From Caviibacterium pharyngocola (GTDB lineage: Bacteria > Pseudomonadota > Gammaproteobacteria > Enterobacterales > Pasteurellaceae), in NCBI RefSeq assembly GCF_002795405.1, contig NZ_PHGZ01000003.1, positions 124,001 through 188,000 on the forward strand: a DNA stretch of 64,000 nt, read 5' to 3'. The position numbers and the translations under genes are program-made. Below the pieces are notes generated by a model. The model was not told the DNA's origin and did not search any database. It was given only the letters and a program-made list of their open reading frames with translations. Shown here piece after piece: positions 8,976 through 19,777 of the stretch; the first letter of the stretch is position 1; each line of letters opens with the position of its first letter.

Positions 8976-11162
8976 ATGACTAAATTGGTTTCACAAGATG
9001 TTATTAACGCATTTTTCGATGGGCGCCATTCCGATCCGTTTTCCGTATTAGGGATGCACGAAACGGATAACGGTATTGAAATCCGAACGCTTTATCCCGA
9101 TGCCTGTCAGGTTTTTGTGTATAACGATCAGCAAGAACAAGTTTGCGAATTGGAACGCATTGACGAACGTGGCTTTTTTGCCGCCGTAGTGCCGAATACG
9201 CGTAGCTTTTTTGCCTATCGTTTACAAGTTTGCTGGGGCAAAGATTCGCAAATTTTAGAAGATCCGTACCGTTTTCATCCGATGATTAGCGATTTGGATA
9301 ACTGGTTGTTAGCGGAAGGGTCGCATTTACGTCCTTATGAAATATTAGGTGCGCATTTTATGGAATGTGACGGCGTACCCGGTGTGAATTTCCGTTTGTG
9401 GGCGCCGAATGCCAAACGTGTTTCCGTGGTCGGCGATTTCAACTATTGGGATGGTCGTCGTCATCCGATGCGTTTTCATCCTGCGTGTGGCGTATGGGAG
9501 CTGTTTTTACCGAAAGTTGCACTAGGACAACTCTATAAATTCGAATTGATTGATTGCTATGATCAACTTCGCTTAAAAGCCGACCCTTATGCCTTCAGTT
9601 CTCAATTACGTCCGGATACCGCGTCACAAATCAGCGCGCTACCGGATGTAGTGGAAATGAGTGAAAAACGTCGCAAAGCCAATCAACAGGATCAACCGAT
9701 TTCGATTTATGAAGTGCATTTGGGATCGTGGCGTCGAAATTTGGAAAACAATTTCTGGTTAAATTACGATGAAATTGCCGATGAATTGATTCCTTATGTG
9801 AAGGAAATGGGCTTTACGCATATCGAATTTTTACCGCTTTCGGAGTTTCCGTTTGACGGCTCTTGGGGTTATCAACCGATCGGATTATATTCACCGACCA
9901 GTCGTTTCGGCTCGCCGGAAGCTTTCCGTCGTTTAGTGGATAAAGCGCACGATGCCGGTTTAAATGTGATTTTAGACTGGGTACCGGGACATTTCCCAAG
10001 CGATACGCACGGTTTAGCCGCATTTGACGGCACGGCATTGTATGAACACGCCGATCCGCGCGAAGGTTATCACCAAGATTGGAATACCTTGATTTATAAC
10101 TACGGACGCAATGAAGTGAGAAACTTCTTGTCTGCGAACGCATTATATTGGTTGGAACGTTTCGGTTTGGACGGTATTCGCGTCGATGCGGTCGCTTCGA
10201 TGATTTATCGTGATTATAGCCGCGCCGAAGGTCAATGGATTCCGAACCAATACGGTGGACGTGAAAATTTAGAAGCCATCGATTTCTTGAAACAAACCAA
10301 TCGTATTATTAATCAAGAAATGCCGGGGGCGATTTCCGTTGCGGAAGAATCTACGTCTTTCGAAGGGATTACGCGTCCGTTGCAATATAACGGTTTAGGC
10401 TTCAACTTCAAATGGAATATGGGTTGGATGAACGATACTTTATCTTATATGCAAAAAGATCCGGTTTATCGTCAATATCATCACAATCAAATGACATTCG
10501 GTATGGTTTATCAATACAGCGAAAATTTCGTCTTACCGCTTTCGCACGACGAAGTGGTGCACGGTAAATCTTCTTTGTTAGATAAAATGCCGGGCGACAC
10601 TTGGCAAAAATTTGCCAACTTGCGTGCTTATTACGGTTATATGTGGGGCTATCCGGGCAAAAAACTGTTATTTATGGGTAACGAATTTGCTCAAGGTCGC
10701 GAATGGAATTATGAAGAAAGTTTGGATTGGTTCCTATTGGACGAACAACACGGCGGTGGCTGGCATAAAGGCGTACAACAATTCGTGAAAGATTTGAACC
10801 GCACTTATCAAGACAACGCCTCGTTGTATGAGTTGGATAATGATCCGCAAGGCTTTGATTGGTTAGTGGTGGACGATTATCAAAATTCCGTTTTCGCCTT
10901 CGAAAGACAAAGCCGCAAAGGCGAGCGTATCGTCGTGGTGAGTAACTTTACGCCGGTGCCGCGTTATGATTACCGAATCGGGGTCAATGTAGCGGGCGAA
11001 TATGAGGAAATTCTAAATTCGGATTCCTCATTCTATCAAGGTTCGAATGTAGGTAACGGTGGTTCGGTGCAAAGCGAACCGATTGCCAGCCACGGTAGAA
11101 AACAATCAATTAATTTAGTGATTCCGCCTTTGGCAACGATATATTTGAAATTAAAGGCTTAA
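8976..11162 (+). CDS. glgB: 1,4-alpha-glucan branching enzyme
   Basis: Makes alpha-1,6 branches in glycogen (GH13). The 728-residue protein has two N-terminal carbohydrate-binding/E-set domains, the catalytic barrel and a C-terminal beta domain. Catalytic motifs are present: [11 protein letters not shown] with the nucleophile Asp, the acid Glu in SVAEEST, and [10 protein letters not shown] with the third acid. Length matches E. coli GlgB (728). GAGGGG lies before the start. It is followed by glgX after a gap that carries a hairpin. Confidence 0.98.
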   Translation: MTKLVSQDVINAFFDGRHSDPFSVLGMHETDNGIEIRTLYPDACQVFVYNDQQEQVCELERIDERGFFAAVVPNTRSFFAYRLQVCWGKDSQILEDPYRFHPMISDLDNWLLAEGSHLRPYEILGAHFMECDGVPGVNFRLWAPNAKRVSVVGDFNYWDGRRHPMRFHPACGVWELFLPKVALGQLYKFELIDCYDQLRLKADPYAFSSQLRPDTASQISALPDVVEMSEKRRKANQQDQPISIYEVHLGSWRRNLENNFWLNYDEIADELIPYVKEMGFTHIEFLPLSEFPFDGSWGYQPIGLYSPTSRFGSPEAFRRLVDKAHDAGLNVILDWVPGHFPSDTHGLAAFDGTALYEHADPREGYHQDWNTLIYNYGRNEVRNFLSANALYWLERFGLDGIRVDAVASMIYRDYSRAEGQWIPNQYGGRENLEAIDFLKQTNRIINQEMPGAISVAEESTSFEGITRPLQYNGLGFNFKWNMGWMNDTLSYMQKDPVYRQYHHNQMTFGMVYQYSENFVLPLSHDEVVHGKSSLLDKMPGDTWQKFANLRAYYGYMWGYPGKKLLFMGNEFAQGREWNYEESLDWFLLDEQHGGGWHKGVQQFVKDLNRTYQDNASLYELDNDPQGFDWLVVDDYQNSVFAFERQSRKGERIVVVSNFTPVPRYDYRIGVNVAGEYEEILNSDSSFYQGSNVGNGGSVQSEPIASHGRKQSINLVIPPLATIYLKLKA

Positions 11163-11171
11163 TTTTGTGAA

Positions 11172-11201
11172 ATCGATCCCGTTTTGAACGGCAGGATCGA
11201 T
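11172..11201 (+). other. Hairpin in the glgB-glgX gap
   Basis: ATCGATCC and GGATCGAT form an outer 8-base stem; CGTT and AACG continue it inside with a 3-base bulge. There is no T run, so it is not an ordinary terminator. It sits 40 bases before the glgX ATG, which lacks a visible ribosome site, so it may be an RNA-processing or stability element. Confidence 0.5.
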
Positions 11202-11240
11202 AAATCACCATATAACGATAAAACGACGAATAAATTAACA

Positions 11241-13262
11241 ATGACAAGAATAGCTGTAGGAACACCTTACCCGCCGGGATGTTCGCAACAATTTTATAAC
11301 GGGCGTAAGGGATTTAATTTTACGATTTTTTCATCGCAAGCGTTAGCGGTCGAATTATGTATTTTTGACGGTGTGCAAGACGAGATCGAAATTCGCTTGC
11401 CGATGCACCGAACCGCGGATACTTGGCATATTTGGTTGGCTGATGCTTATTACGGAATGAAATACGGTTTTCGTATTTATAATCATAACGGTAGCGCACT
11501 GAGCAACCCGAACAAGCTTATGCTTGACCCTTATGCTAAATCGGTTCAAGGCAAGCCGGATTTAAGCAGTGAGGAAAAACGCGCGTGGTTTTTATTAACC
11601 GATGATCGGGATAATGCCCATTTGGCGCCGAAAGCCGTCGTAACCGACGAACATTTTAATTGGGAAAACGATAAACCTTTAGAAACGCCGTGGGCTGAAA
11701 CGATTATTTACGAAGTGCACGTTAAAGGATTTACTCAACTAAGAGAGGATTTACCCGAACAAATTCGCGGAACTTACGCCGGCTTAGCGCATCCGATAAT
11801 GATTGCGTATTTAAAAGAATTAGGCGTTACCGCCGTGGAATTATTGCCGGTAAATTATCATTTAGACGAACCGCACTTACAGGAAAAAGGACTGCATAAT
11901 TATTGGGGCTACAGCCCGTTGGCAATGTTTGCGGTGGAACCGAAATATTGGTCGAAACGCCAAGACACCACACCGTTGACGGAATTTAAATCAATGGTGA
12001 AAGCCTTACATCAGGCGGGAATCGAAGTGATTTTAGACGTGGTGTTTAATCATACGGTGGAATCGGAAAAAGAGTTTCCGACATTCAGCCAGCGCGGTAT
12101 TGATGATAAAACCTATTATTGGCAGAACGACACGGGTGAATATTTAAATTGGACGGGTTGCGGCAACACGATGAACTTATCCAATGAAATTAGTCGCCGT
12201 TGGGTAATCGATTGCTTGCGCTATTGGGTGGAAGAATGTCATATCGACGGATTCCGTTTTGATTTGGCGACGGTATTAGGGCGCGAGAAAAACGGATTCA
12301 GCCAAGAAGCTTTATTATTTCAAGAAATGGCGCAAATTCCGAGCTTACAGCGTTGTAAATTAATTGCCGAACCTTGGGATATCGGCGATTTCGGCTATCA
12401 AGTGGGGAATTTCCCAAGTTATTTTGCCGAATGGAATGACCGTTTCCGTGACGATATGTGCCGTTTTTGGTTATGGAAAAGCGGGGAAGTCGGCGCATTT
12501 GCCGAGCGCTTGGCAGGGTCCGGCGATGTGTATAAATCGGCGGAACGATTGCCGCATAATTCGGTGAATTTTATTACCGCACACGACGGATTCACCTTGC
12601 GCGATTTGGTGAGTTATAACTATAAACATAATTTTGCCAACGGCGAGGATAATCGCGACGGTCGTAATGAAAACTACAGTTATAACCACGGGTTCGAAGG
12701 CTCTGAAAATGCATCGCCGACCGTTGAATTCGAGCGCTTTCTCACTTGCTGCGGTTTGCTGACAAGTTTATTGCTATCTAACGGTACGCCGATGTTATTG
12801 GCGGGCGACGAATTCGGTAATACGCAATACGGTAATAATAACGCCTATTGTCAGGATAACGCGGTAACTTGGTTAAAATGGAACGAATTTAATAAAGATT
12901 TATTTTTTGTCGTTAAACAGATGATCGCCTTAAGAAAACGGATGCAAATTTTGCAACGGGACGTTTGGTGGAAAGATGACGACGTGCAATGGCTGAATTC
13001 AAACGGCGATTTAATGTCGGTTGAAGATTGGCATAATCGGGATACGAAAGCACTACAAGTCTTTTTGGATAAGACGTGGTTATTAGTCATTAATGCAAAA
13101 GCAGGATTACAAGAGTTTCAATTACCGCAAGGGGACTGGAAAATTGTATATAGCGCGGCAACGGCAATGGTGCGGGAAAATCGGCTTTATGTCGATGATT
13201 TGGCATTTTGCATTCTGCGCGGAAATGAGGAATCGATATTTATCGATAGCGTTGTGAGTTAA
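11241..13262 (+). CDS. glgX: Glycogen debranching enzyme
   Basis: Hydrolyses alpha-1,6 branches of limit dextrins (GH13 isoamylase type). The N-terminal E-set domain starts MTRIAVGTPYPPG and aligns with the E. coli GlgX start, so I prefer the ATG at 11241 (673 residues) over an in-frame TTG at 11184 that lies in a hairpin loop. Catalytic motifs DGFRFDLATVLGR, LIAEPWDIG and FITAHDGFTLRD are intact. No clear ribosome site precedes the ATG. glgC follows after about 20 bases. Confidence 0.96.
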   Translation: MTRIAVGTPYPPGCSQQFYNGRKGFNFTIFSSQALAVELCIFDGVQDEIEIRLPMHRTADTWHIWLADAYYGMKYGFRIYNHNGSALSNPNKLMLDPYAKSVQGKPDLSSEEKRAWFLLTDDRDNAHLAPKAVVTDEHFNWENDKPLETPWAETIIYEVHVKGFTQLREDLPEQIRGTYAGLAHPIMIAYLKELGVTAVELLPVNYHLDEPHLQEKGLHNYWGYSPLAMFAVEPKYWSKRQDTTPLTEFKSMVKALHQAGIEVILDVVFNHTVESEKEFPTFSQRGIDDKTYYWQNDTGEYLNWTGCGNTMNLSNEISRRWVIDCLRYWVEECHIDGFRFDLATVLGREKNGFSQEALLFQEMAQIPSLQRCKLIAEPWDIGDFGYQVGNFPSYFAEWNDRFRDDMCRFWLWKSGEVGAFAERLAGSGDVYKSAERLPHNSVNFITAHDGFTLRDLVSYNYKHNFANGEDNRDGRNENYSYNHGFEGSENASPTVEFERFLTCCGLLTSLLLSNGTPMLLAGDEFGNTQYGNNNAYCQDNAVTWLKWNEFNKDLFFVVKQMIALRKRMQILQRDVWWKDDDVQWLNSNGDLMSVEDWHNRDTKALQVFLDKTWLLVINAKAGLQEFQLPQGDWKIVYSAATAMVRENRLYVDDLAFCILRGNEESIFIDSVVS

Positions 13263-13281
13263 CTGAATGAGAGGCAATACT

Positions 13282-14589
13282 ATGAACAGTAGCATTTCTA
13301 AATTACCTAATAAATATGATCTTGTTAAAGAAACCTTAGTTCTTATTCTCGCCGGAGGTCGAGGCTCACGACTTTACGAATTGACCGATAAACGGGCGAA
13401 ACCGGCGCTTTATTTCGGGGGTAATCGTCGAATTATCGACTTTGCGTTGTCGAATTGTATTAACTCCGGTTTGAACCGTATCGGCGTGGTAACTCAATAT
13501 GCGGCGCATTCCTTGCTCCGTCATTTACAAACCGGTTGGTCGTTCTTACCGCAAGAACGCGGCGAATTTATCGATATGTTGCCGGCGCGTCAACAAATCG
13601 ACGATGCGACTTGGTATCGCGGAACGGCGGATGCGGTGTATCAAAATATGGCGATTATTCGCGATCACTATTGCCCGAAATATATCCTCATTTTAGCGGG
13701 CGACCACATTTATAAGCAAGATTATAGCCAAATGTTGTTGGATCACGTTTCCAGCGGTGCAAAATGTACCGTCGGCTGTATTGAAGTGGAACGTGAAAAA
13801 GCGTCCGAATTCGGCGTAATGGCGGTGAATGAAAATCTGAAAGTGAAATCCTTCGTGGAAAAACCGAAAGATCCGCCGGCAATGGTCGGCAAGCCGAACA
13901 CCTCCCTTGCTTCAATGGGTATCTATGTGTTTGACGCGCAATATTTGTATGACGTGTTGGAACGTGAAGTGTTAACGCCTTACACCTCGCACGATTTCGG
14001 TAAAGATATTTTACCTAAAGCGTTGGAAGAAGGCGTATTATTTGCCCATCCGTTCAGTCGTTCTTGTATGGGACGCAACACGGAAGGCGAAATCTACTGG
14101 CGCGATGTGGGAACCTTAGATAGCTTCTGGCAATCCAATATCGACCTAGTTTCCGAAAATCCGCAATTAGATATTTATGATAAAAATTGGCCGATTCGCG
14201 GTAATCCGGTTCAAACCTATCCGTCCAAATTCTTCTATAAAAACACCAATATCAAACCGGTGGATAATTCATTGATTTCCGGCGGTTGCGTTATTACGGA
14301 CGCGTCGATCAGCTATTCCGTATTATTCGATCAAGTCAAGGTCAGCGAAGGTTCCGTGATCGATCATTGCGTGGTCTTGCCGCAAGTGACCGTCGGTAAA
14401 AACTGTACCTTAAAACGTTGTATTATCGATCGCCACGTCGTGATTCCGGACGGAATGGAAATCGGTGTGAATTTGGAATTGGACAGCCAACGTTTCCGTG
14501 TAAGTAGCGGCGGCATTGTTTTGGTCACATCAAGTATGTTGAAAAAGCTCAACGGTGAAGAAGTCGCCTCCGAAGAGTATTTGGATTAA
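13282..14589 (+). CDS. glgC: Glucose-1-phosphate adenylyltransferase (ADP-glucose pyrophosphorylase)
   Basis: Makes ADP-glucose, the glycosyl donor for GlgA, and is the usual control point of bacterial glycogen synthesis. The nucleotidyltransferase motif LILAGGRGSRLYELT is near residue 25, the substrate site FVEKP is near 195, and a left-handed beta-helix forms the C-terminus. I chose the ATG at 13282 (435 residues) because GAGAGGC lies six bases upstream; an in-frame ATG 15 bases earlier overlaps that site. The activator-binding N-terminal region is present, so allosteric control is likely retained. Confidence 0.97.
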   Translation: MNSSISKLPNKYDLVKETLVLILAGGRGSRLYELTDKRAKPALYFGGNRRIIDFALSNCINSGLNRIGVVTQYAAHSLLRHLQTGWSFLPQERGEFIDMLPARQQIDDATWYRGTADAVYQNMAIIRDHYCPKYILILAGDHIYKQDYSQMLLDHVSSGAKCTVGCIEVEREKASEFGVMAVNENLKVKSFVEKPKDPPAMVGKPNTSLASMGIYVFDAQYLYDVLEREVLTPYTSHDFGKDILPKALEEGVLFAHPFSRSCMGRNTEGEIYWRDVGTLDSFWQSNIDLVSENPQLDIYDKNWPIRGNPVQTYPSKFFYKNTNIKPVDNSLISGGCVITDASISYSVLFDQVKVSEGSVIDHCVVLPQVTVGKNCTLKRCIIDRHVVIPDGMEIGVNLELDSQRFRVSSGGIVLVTSSMLKKLNGEEVASEEYLD

Positions 14590-14602
14590 TAATATTAAGC
14601 GG

Positions 14603-14630
14603 AAAGTGCGGTGATTTTTTGCCGCATTTT
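14603..14630 (+). terminator. Partly decayed USS pair between glgC and glgA
   Basis: AAAGTGCGG pairs with CCGCATTTT across a short T-rich loop. The second uptake word has changed (C to T), but in RNA the pair becomes G-U, so a 9-base stem survives on the coding strand. It is probably a weak terminator or attenuator inside the operon. Confidence 0.45.
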
Positions 14631-14665
14631 CCCTTATTTTTAGACGATAAAGGAAAAAAGACGAA

Positions 14666-16105
14666 ATGAGAGTATTGCACATTTGTTCCGAATTATATCC
14701 ATTATTAAAAACCGGCGGATTGGCGGACGTAATGGGCGCATTGCCGTTCGCACAAAAAGAAATCGGAATCGACGCGCGGATTTTATTGCCCGCATATCCG
14801 GCGATTGCGGCGGGTATCGGCGAAACGGCGGTTGTGACGGAATTCGATAATTTTGCCGGACACGTTGTGTTACGCTACGGCGAATATAAAGGCGTCGGCG
14901 TTTATTTAATCGACGCACCGCACTTATATGCGCGCGAAGGCAATCCGTATCACGATCAATGGTATAATGACTACGCGGACAACTACAAACGCTTTGCTTT
15001 GTTGGGATGGGTCGGTGCGGAGCTCGCAACGGGATTGGATTCTTGGTGGCGCGCAGAAACGGTTCACGCGCACGATTGGCACGCCGGTTTAACCAGCGCT
15101 TATTTGTTTAACAAAGGTCGTCCGGCAAAATCCGTTTTTACCATTCATAATTTGGCGTATCAAGGACAGTTTTCCTATCATCACCTGTTTGAAATCGGGC
15201 TACCGGAAGGAATGTTCCACGTTAACGGGCTAGAATTACACGGTCAAATTTCTTACCTAAAAGCCGGATTATATTATTCCGACGCCGTAACCGCCGTCAG
15301 CCCGACTTATGCAAAAGAAATCACCACGCCGGAATTTGCCTACGGATTGCAAGGATTGCTTAGCACATTGCAAAATGAAGGGAAATTATTCGGCATTTTA
15401 AACGGCGTGGATGATCAAATTTGGCATCCGAATAATGACACCTATATCGACGATCATTACAAATTGAAAGCGATGACCGGAAAACGCAAAAATAAAGAGA
15501 AATTGCAAGAATATTTCAATTTACCGCAAAATCCGGATGCTTTGTTGTTCGTAATGGTAACGCGCCTAACCGAACAAAAAGGCGTGGATTTGCTTATTGA
15601 CAGCGTAGAACAAATCGTCGAGCAGGGCGGGCAGTTGGCAATTCTCGGCTCAGGCGCACCGCACTTGGAAGGCGCGTTAAAAACCTTGGCACTGCGTTAT
15701 CCTGAAAATATCGGTATTAAAATCGGCTATGACGAAGCCTTGTCGCATTTAATTATCGCCGGCGGCGATGTCATTTTAGTGCCTAGCCGTTTCGAGCCTT
15801 GCGGTTTGACTCAGTTATACGGATTGAAATACGGTACGTTACCGTTGGTTCGCGCCACCGGCGGATTGGCGGATACCGTTGTTAACAGCACATCGGAAAA
15901 CATTAAAGCGCGTATTGCGACCGGTTTCGTTTTCAACGATGCAACCCGTGAAGCATTATGCGGCGCGATTCATAATGCGTTTGCTTTATGGCAAAAACAA
16001 CGTTTATGGTTTAGCGTCAGAACCGTTGCAATGGAACAAGATTTCAGTTGGCAAATTTCCGCTGCGCGTTATCGTGATTTATATCATCACATTTGGGCTG
16101 AATAA
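14666..16105 (+). CDS. glgA: Glycogen synthase (ADP-glucose type)
   Basis: Extends alpha-1,4-glucan chains from ADP-glucose (GT5). The N-terminal KTGGLADV motif (about 15-22) binds the donor. The C-terminal half has VTRLTEQKGVDLL and the EPCGLTQLYGLKYGT active-site block. At 479 residues it has the family's usual length. It is separated from glgC by about 75 bases containing a weak hairpin, and is ended by a true terminator. Confidence 0.97.
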   Translation: MRVLHICSELYPLLKTGGLADVMGALPFAQKEIGIDARILLPAYPAIAAGIGETAVVTEFDNFAGHVVLRYGEYKGVGVYLIDAPHLYAREGNPYHDQWYNDYADNYKRFALLGWVGAELATGLDSWWRAETVHAHDWHAGLTSAYLFNKGRPAKSVFTIHNLAYQGQFSYHHLFEIGLPEGMFHVNGLELHGQISYLKAGLYYSDAVTAVSPTYAKEITTPEFAYGLQGLLSTLQNEGKLFGILNGVDDQIWHPNNDTYIDDHYKLKAMTGKRKNKEKLQEYFNLPQNPDALLFVMVTRLTEQKGVDLLIDSVEQIVEQGGQLAILGSGAPHLEGALKTLALRYPENIGIKIGYDEALSHLIIAGGDVILVPSRFEPCGLTQLYGLKYGTLPLVRATGGLADTVVNSTSENIKARIATGFVFNDATREALCGAIHNAFALWQKQRLWFSVRTVAMEQDFSWQISAARYRDLYHHIWAE

Positions 16106-16123
16106 CTTGTTTTAGGTATTTTT

Positions 16124-16159
16124 GGAGAAAGGAGCTGAAACAAATCAGCTTTTTTCTCC
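16124..16159 (+). terminator. Intrinsic terminator between glgA and glgP
   Basis: AGCTGA/TCAGCT forms the core stem with a 6-base loop, followed by six T residues. GGAGAAA/TTTCTCC can add an outer stem around it. It suggests that glgP transcription is partly independent of the upstream glg genes. A TATAAT at 16169-16174 lies just downstream, but without a clear -35. Confidence 0.65.
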
Positions 16160-16262
16160 ATTTATTTATATAATAGTCAATTATTCACAATTAAGTGTTG
16201 TATTTTTACTCCGAATGGATAAAAATACGCCGATTTAATCATAACTAGGAGCAAAACACATT

Positions 16263-18746
16263 ATGGTAATCGATAACATTGATTTTCCATTTACTTATAA
16301 CCAACCGGAGCATACGACGGAATCGCTCAAAAAAGCGATTGTATATAAGTTAATTTTTTTAATCGGACGTTCACCTCAGGAAGCAAGTCAACGCGATTGG
16401 TTAAACGCAACCTTATACGCGGTTAAAGATTTAGTCACGGAAGGCTGGATTTCAACGGCATCTCAATCGAGAGGCGAAGAAACCCGTCGCGTGTATTACT
16501 TATCAATGGAATTCTTAATGGGTCGCACGCTTTCCAACGCATTAATTGCCGAAGGCGTGTACGGTTTAGCCAAAGACGCGTTATCCGAATTAAACGTCGA
16601 TTTGGAAGAGATTTTAGAAAAAGAAGTGGATCCGGGCTTAGGAAACGGCGGTTTAGGTCGTTTAGCCGCGTGTTTTATGGATTCTATCGCAACTTTAGGT
16701 ATTCCGGGAATGGGCTACGGTATTCGTTATGAATACGGTATGTTCCAACAACATATTGAAGACGGACATCAAGTGGAAAAACCGGATGCGTGGTTGGAAA
16801 AAGGTGCGCCTTGGGAATTTATGCGCCCGTCCAAACGTTTCAATATTCGTTTCGGCGGACATATTTATTTTGAAGGAAAAAAATGCGTGTGGGAAAATGC
16901 GGAAGAAATCACCGCACTTGCCTATGACCAAATGATCCCGGGTTATGCGAATAATTCAGCTGCAACATTACGTTTGTGGAGTGCACACGCCGGCGATCGT
17001 TTCAATCTTGCCGATTTTAATAAAGGCGATTACTTCCGCGCGATCGAAAACCGTTCTTCATCCGAAAACGTATCTCGCGTACTTTATCCGGACGATTCCA
17101 CTTGGGCGGGACGCGAATTACGTTTACGTCAAGAATATTTCTTAGTTTCCGCGTCGTTACAAGATATTATCAAACGTCATAAACGCACGCACGGTACGGT
17201 GGCAAACCTTGCGGATAAAGTGGCGATTCACTTGAACGATACCCATCCTGCGCTTGCGATTCCGGAATTAATGTTTATCTTGGTGGATCAAGAAGGCTAC
17301 GCGTGGCAAACCGCTTGGGATATGTGTCGTCGCATTTTCTCTTACACTTGTCACACCCTAATGTCCGAAGCCTTGGAAACTTGGCCGGTGGAAATGATGG
17401 CGAAAATTTTACCGCGTCATTTACAAATTATCTTTGAAATCAACGATTATTTCTTAGAATACGTCCGCACTTATGTCACCACCGATGCAGAATTTATCCG
17501 CCGCGTGTCGTTAATCGAAGAAGGCGATTTCCGCAAAGTGCGTATGGGTTGGTTATCCGTCGTCGGTTCGCACAAAATCAACGGTGTTGCCGCCATTCAT
17601 TCCGATTTAATGGTGACATCGACATTCGCCGATTTCGCACGCATTTATCCGGAACGCTTTACTAACGTCACGAACGGTATCACACCGCGTCGCTGGATTG
17701 CTGTGGCGAACCCTGATTTATCCGCCTTATTCGATAAATATATCGGTGCAGAATGGCGTCGTGATTTAAGTCGTTTAACCGAATTAAAAGCGCATATTCA
17801 AGATCCGGAATTAAAACAAGCGATTCCGCAAATCAAACGTGCGAATAAAGTACGTTTAGCGGAGTATGTGAAAAAAGAATCAGGCATCGAGCTTGATCCG
17901 AACGCATTATTCGACGTACAAGTGAAACGTATTCACGAATATAAACGTCAAATTTTGAATGTGTTACACATCATTACGCGTTATAACGAAATGATCGAAC
18001 ATCCGGAAAAAGATTGGACACCACGCGTGTTTATTCTTGCCGGTAAAGCGGCGTCTGCATATTACGCGGCGAAACAAACCATTAACCTAATTAACGACGT
18101 AGCGAACGTAATTAATAATGACGAACGTTTGAAAGGCCGTTTAAAAGTGGTCTTTATCCCGAACTATAGCGTTAGCCTTGCACAAATTATTATTCCGGCA
18201 GCGGATATTTCCGAACAAATTTCCTTAGCGGGAACGGAAGCCTCAGGTACAAGTAATATGAAATTCGCCTTAAACGGCGCATTGACACTGGGTACTTTGG
18301 ACGGTGCGAACGTTGAAATTTTAGATAACGTCGGCAAAGACAATATCTTTATTTTCGGTAACACCGTGGAACAAGTCGAAGCGTTACGTCGTAACGGTTA
18401 CAAACCGTTTGATATTTACCAATCGGATGAACAGTTGCGCACCGTGGTTGACCAAATCACCGCAGGGCGTTTCTCACCGAAAGATCCGAATCGTTATCAA
18501 GACTTATTAAATTCGTTAAGATACCACGATTATTACCAAGCTTTCGCGGATTATCGCAGCTATGTGGAAGCACAAAAAGCAGTGGATGAGAAATACAAAG
18601 ATCAATCTGCTTGGGTTGATAGCGCATTGCAAAATATCGTGAATATGAGCTTCTTCTCATCGGATCGAACCATTGCCGAATACGCGGATAAAATCTGGAA
18701 AATCGAACCGTTAAAATTAGATTATAATCCTAATTTAATCGGATAA
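16263..18746 (+). CDS. glgP: Glycogen/maltodextrin phosphorylase
   Basis: Releases glucose-1-phosphate from glycogen chain ends (GT35, PLP enzyme). The 827-residue protein carries [15 protein letters not shown] in the N-terminal half. The C-terminal [20 protein letters not shown] block contains the PLP-binding Lys. Length matches bacterial GlgP (about 815-830). GGAG precedes the start. It closes the degradative side of the cluster with GlgX and MalQ. Confidence 0.97.
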   Translation: MVIDNIDFPFTYNQPEHTTESLKKAIVYKLIFLIGRSPQEASQRDWLNATLYAVKDLVTEGWISTASQSRGEETRRVYYLSMEFLMGRTLSNALIAEGVYGLAKDALSELNVDLEEILEKEVDPGLGNGGLGRLAACFMDSIATLGIPGMGYGIRYEYGMFQQHIEDGHQVEKPDAWLEKGAPWEFMRPSKRFNIRFGGHIYFEGKKCVWENAEEITALAYDQMIPGYANNSAATLRLWSAHAGDRFNLADFNKGDYFRAIENRSSSENVSRVLYPDDSTWAGRELRLRQEYFLVSASLQDIIKRHKRTHGTVANLADKVAIHLNDTHPALAIPELMFILVDQEGYAWQTAWDMCRRIFSYTCHTLMSEALETWPVEMMAKILPRHLQIIFEINDYFLEYVRTYVTTDAEFIRRVSLIEEGDFRKVRMGWLSVVGSHKINGVAAIHSDLMVTSTFADFARIYPERFTNVTNGITPRRWIAVANPDLSALFDKYIGAEWRRDLSRLTELKAHIQDPELKQAIPQIKRANKVRLAEYVKKESGIELDPNALFDVQVKRIHEYKRQILNVLHIITRYNEMIEHPEKDWTPRVFILAGKAASAYYAAKQTINLINDVANVINNDERLKGRLKVVFIPNYSVSLAQIIIPAADISEQISLAGTEASGTSNMKFALNGALTLGTLDGANVEILDNVGKDNIFIFGNTVEQVEALRRNGYKPFDIYQSDEQLRTVVDQITAGRFSPKDPNRYQDLLNSLRYHDYYQAFADYRSYVEAQKAVDEKYKDQSAWVDSALQNIVNMSFFSSDRTIAEYADKIWKIEPLKLDYNPNLIG

Positions 18747-18750
18747 ATTA

Positions 18751-18775
18751 AAAGGTATCTTCGGATACCTTTTTT
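18751..18775 (+). terminator. Intrinsic terminator of glgP
   Basis: AAAGGTATC and GATACCTTT form a 9-base stem closed by a TTCG tetraloop, followed by a T run. Confidence 0.88.
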
Positions 18776-18822
18776 GTTGACTGCTAAAACGGAAAATGCA
18801 AGTCAAATAGGTATTTAGGCAT

Positions 18823-18868
18823 AAAAAAGTGCGGTCAAAATTTCTGAGATTTTTTGACCGCACTTTTT
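18823..18868. terminator. Bidirectional terminator made of an inverted USS pair (glgP / dedA)
   Basis: AAAAAGTGCGGTCAAAA and its complement form a long stem around a 9-base loop, with A and T runs on both flanks. It sits between convergent glgP (+) and dedA (-) and can serve both strands. Confidence 0.8.
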
Positions 18869-18879
18869 ATCGTATAAAA

Positions 18880-19479
18880 TTAATTTTTCTGCATTTTGCT
18901 GCGTTTCCATTTCCAAAGTAAAAATAACGCCACCGCAGCAATTAAAATATAAATAACGATTTGACCTTTTTGAATTTGCGCGTGTAACCAATCCAAATTA
19001 CTTGCGCCGAAATGCCCTAAATAAACCCAAACCGGCACGGAAATAATCGCCGCACAAAAATCCAATAACACGAAACGGGTGAAACTGACGCGACGGGTAA
19101 TGCCGGAAACCATATAAATCGGCGCGCGTAAACCGGGTAAGAAACGGGCGATAAATAGCACGCGATTGCCATATTTATCGAATTTCTCCCGCACCATTTT
19201 CAGGCGTTTCAATGTCAGGATTTTACGGATCGGGCGAAAACGCAAAATTTTTACACCGTAAATTCTGCCTAACCAATACATTATGCTATCGCCGAGCAAC
19301 ACACCGATCATACTGACAACCAGCATAATATGCGGATTTGCATAACCCAAACCGGAAATCACACCGCCGGAAACCAAGGTAATATCTTCCGGAATCGGTA
19401 CGCCGAAGCCACAAATAATCAGAATAAAGAGAACGGCAAAGTAGCCGTAATCCGTAAAGAAATTAATTAAAAATTCCAT
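18880..19479 (-). CDS. DedA-family inner-membrane protein
   Basis: The 199-residue polytopic membrane protein belongs to the DedA/VTT-domain family, which is implicated in lipid scrambling and envelope homeostasis. The diagnostic FIARFLPGLRAPIYMVSG block lies near residues 110-130, with reentrant and membrane segments around it (GFGVPIPEDITLVSGG near 30). It ends in a basic tail. I chose the ATG at 19479; a TTG 24 bases upstream is also in frame. AGG lies very close to this ATG, so the start is uncertain. It is a single gene, convergent with glgP. Confidence 0.88.
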   Translation of the reverse strand: MEFLINFFTDYGYFAVLFILIICGFGVPIPEDITLVSGGVISGLGYANPHIMLVVSMIGVLLGDSIMYWLGRIYGVKILRFRPIRKILTLKRLKMVREKFDKYGNRVLFIARFLPGLRAPIYMVSGITRRVSFTRFVLLDFCAAIISVPVWVYLGHFGASNLDWLHAQIQKGQIVIYILIAAVALFLLWKWKRSKMQKN

Positions 19480-19653
19480 CCTAAAATCCAATAATTCGTT
19501 CAAATAGTTATTTCGTTTGCGTTGGTATTGTAGCCTGTTTCGCCTTGCAATAGCTATAAAAAATTACATAAATCTCAGATTAAATTAACATTTATTTTTC
19601 GCTTTAAGCCACTTGAAACAACGCGATCGTTAACAAAAATCGTGTGATTTAAT

Positions 19654-19715
19654 TTGATTTAATCGTGCAAATTTATTATAATCCGCGGTCTCAAAGTTAG
19701 TCTTTGGGATAATTT
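19654..19715 (+). promoter_or_regulatory. rplY promoter and start of leader
   Basis: TTGATT (19654-19659), a 17-base spacer and TATAAT (19677-19682) form a strong sigma-70 promoter. The transcript leader is about 90 bases and can form a small hairpin (CAAAG/CTTTG near 19692-19705). Autogenous control of rplY by L25 is known in E. coli; whether this leader does the same is unknown. Confidence 0.6.
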
Positions 19716-19775
19716 ATGGGAAATCGCTGGGTCGCCTGCGGTTTTTTACATTTACTTTTATACAAGAGAATATAA
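19716..19775 (+). CDS. Possible 19-codon leader peptide upstream of rplY
   Basis: An ATG with TTTGGGA about six bases upstream opens a 19-residue reading frame ([10 protein letters not shown] to YKRI). It stops two bases before the rplY ATG in a different frame. It would be translated from the rplY leader and could couple to or regulate rplY. No homology is claimed and it could be chance. Confidence 0.3.
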   Translation: MGNRWVACGFLHLLLYKRI

Positions 19776-19777
19776 AA

